Origin: Acididesulfobacillus acetoxydans | Lineage (GTDB): Bacteria; Bacillota; Desulfitobacteriia; Desulfitobacteriales; Desulfitobacteriaceae | Length of the DNA: 14,910 nt | Assembly: GCF_900016645.1 (NCBI RefSeq) | Contig: NZ_CDGJ01000055.1 | Reading direction: 5' to 3' (one strand) | Shown here: in pieces, positions 14,110 to 14,910 of the stretch | Position numbering within the stretch: position 1 is the stretch's first letter | How the letters are laid out: the number at the start of each line of letters is the position of its first letter | Notes under the pieces: generated by a model | What the model was told of the DNA's origin: nothing | Seen by the model: the letters and a program-made list of their open reading frames with translations, nothing else | Database searches by the model: none | Program-made: the position numbers and the translations under genes

Positions 14110-14171
14110 AAGCGAATTATTCTGGACTGTGTCCGTCAGTCCGTCCGTCTGTCAAAAGGGCATAGCATAGC

Positions 14172-14207
14172 AAAGAAAAGGGCCGGTTACCCTAGGGTAC
14201 CGGCTCC
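14172..14207 (-). terminator. Rho-independent terminator downstream of the 84-aa ORF
   Basis: On the minus strand GAGCCGGTACCC-TA-GGGTAACCGGCCC is followed by TTTTCTTT. The stem is about eleven pairs with one bulged base. It lies 16 bases after the stop at 14223 and ends that transcript. Confidence 0.72.
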
Positions 14208-14222
14208 TAAACACTTAACGGT

Positions 14223-14477
14223 TCATTTTCCGTAGTAACTCATTCTAGCCCTAAAGGTTAGGATATCCCCCCTTGCCTCGCGTAATTTCTCCACAAAGAC
14301 TTTTCGAAACCAGACGGTTCTGTTTCGGGTGGGCGGATACTGGCAGAACTTATCGTTCACCTTACATATCGCCTCGATCATTTCGGATGGGTCATACCCT
14401 AAACTGTTTGGGCTAGAGTATAAAGTCCGAAAGCTGGCGGTATTGCCTGTCCAGGAATTGCCCGATATAATGACCAT
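14223..14477 (-). CDS. Unknown 84-aa protein, possibly a gene 3' end fused to an IS leader
   Basis: The product reads MVIISGNSWTGNTASFRTLY, then DPSEMIEAICKVNDKFCQYP, PTRNRTVWFRKVFVEKLREA, and RGDILTFRARMSYYGK. The second half is a basic helical segment that looks like the end of a larger protein; I cannot name a family. Its first five codons (MVIIS) and the upstream bases match those of the DUF6431-type ORF that starts at 14560 on the other strand, as if an IS leader had been joined to a foreign 3' end. There is no good ribosome binding site. A strong terminator at 14172-14207 supports transcription across it. It might be an internally deleted IS derivative. Confidence 0.45.
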   Translation of the reverse strand: MVIISGNSWTGNTASFRTLYSSPNSLGYDPSEMIEAICKVNDKFCQYPPTRNRTVWFRKVFVEKLREARGDILTFRARMSYYGK

Positions 14478-14573
14478 ATCTTTGGAAAGGAAAAGGATGC
14501 CTCGTTAACCGTAAATCCGCCATCAACAGATTCACGAGAGGCATCCCTCAAAAAGGATCATGGTTATTATATC
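14464..14573. repeat. Imperfect inverted repeat with divergent ORF starts
   Basis: Left arm 14464-14503 holds GATATAATGACCAT and GGATGCCTC. The right arm 14538-14573 read on the other strand holds GATATAATAACCAT and GGATGCCTC in the same order, with a variable 15-18 base spacer. The central ~34 bases are unique. ATG codons in both arms face outward and both begin MVIIS. It looks like two head-to-head ends of one IS type. Confidence 0.65.
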
Positions 14574-14910
14574 AAAATATGATCTAATTGAAGACCCCCT
14601 TACTAAAGTTTTTTGTTAGGTGTGCAGAGTCCGTCCCTTGTCCTTGCTGCGGAGAACAGCTCAGCGTCATCGGAAGTCGAAGAAGGAAAATAAAAACCCG
14701 TTCTGGGCAAACCCGGGTGCTAATCATTCGTAGATTGCGTTGTGCGCAGTGCAGGCGAATTCATCACGAACTGCCTGACTGTATCGTGCCCTACAAACGT
14801 TATGAATCTTCCTGTATCGAATGCGTCGTTCTGGAGGGTTCTGAGCCTACCGACGTTGCGGCAGATAATGCCACATTGTACCGTCTGCGAGTGTGGTTTA
14901 TCACGATCCT
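14560..14910 (+). pseudogene. DUF6431-type zinc-ribbon IS-associated protein, frameshifted, 5' part
   Basis: The ATG at 14560 follows AAAAAGGATC and gives MVIISKYDLIEDPLTKVFC then TAG. One base later in frame the sequence continues RCAESVPCPCCGEQLSVIGS, IRRLRCAQCRRIHHELPDCI, VPYKRYES, and VAADNATLYRLRVWF at the window end. The pattern CPCCG ... RLRC..C..IHHELPD..VPYKRY is that of DUF6431 proteins, short ORFs with a zinc ribbon and a DNA-binding segment that occur in IS-like elements of Firmicutes. The break lies on GTTTTTTG: a shift of one base forward on this T run joins the two parts. Either a one-base insertion killed the gene or the run allows programmed +1 shifting. The C-terminus lies beyond the window. 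Confidence 0.72.

Overview
The window looks like a chromosomal stretch of an anaerobic Gram-positive bacterium of the Desulfitobacterium / Peptococcaceae kind. The reasons are strong GGAGG-type ribosome binding sites, HPr kinase, uroporphyrinogen-decarboxylase-like (URO-D/MtaA) paralogs, a cobalamin riboswitch over alpha-ribazole salvage genes, and IS debris typical of that group. This placement is inference from gene content. The most striking general feature is decay: besides a few intact genes I count about ten broken ones, each with a visible lesion (IS insertion, frameshift, internal deletion, short tandem duplication or in-frame stop).

Layout. 1-530: the 5' end of a DDE-type transposase and a URO-D gene cut after 58 codons, apparently by that element. 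728-2060: an intact URO-D family gene (minus strand) with a promoter and a long leader. 2128-2369: a short-chain dehydrogenase (SDR) relic. 2465-2719: a small unknown gene with its own terminator. 2928-3791: hprK. 4037-6536: promoter, cobalamin riboswitch, alpha-ribazole kinase (cblS) and an ECF transporter ATPase/EcfT fusion that has lost its Walker A half. 6511-10804: a SNF2-type helicase unit, made of an unknown protein with a basic low-complexity tail, then the helicase, then a zinc-ribbon protein whose front is lost next to a decayed IS200/IS605 tnpB. 10895-11149: a small membrane protein. 11735-12388: a HigBA-like toxin-antitoxin locus with a dead toxin and an intact antitoxin. 12485-14110: a run of gene fragments (GNAT acetyltransferase, aspartate racemase, SDR, HAD phosphatase). 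14172-14910: an inverted-repeat structure and a DUF6431-type, IS-associated zinc-ribbon gene broken or frameshifted at a T6 run.

Most unusual part. The unknown 286-aa protein and the helicase lie in the same reading frame and are separated by a single TAG, with no usable start codon for 25 codons after it. The sequence around the TAG is Lys/Ala/Pro-rich on both sides and passes directly into a 105-bp (35-codon) tandem repeat. The two ORFs may be one ~1,083-codon gene, split by a recent amber mutation or read through. The cblS operon is the clearest functional story: a B12-sensing leader over a salvage kinase whose partner transporter has been damaged.
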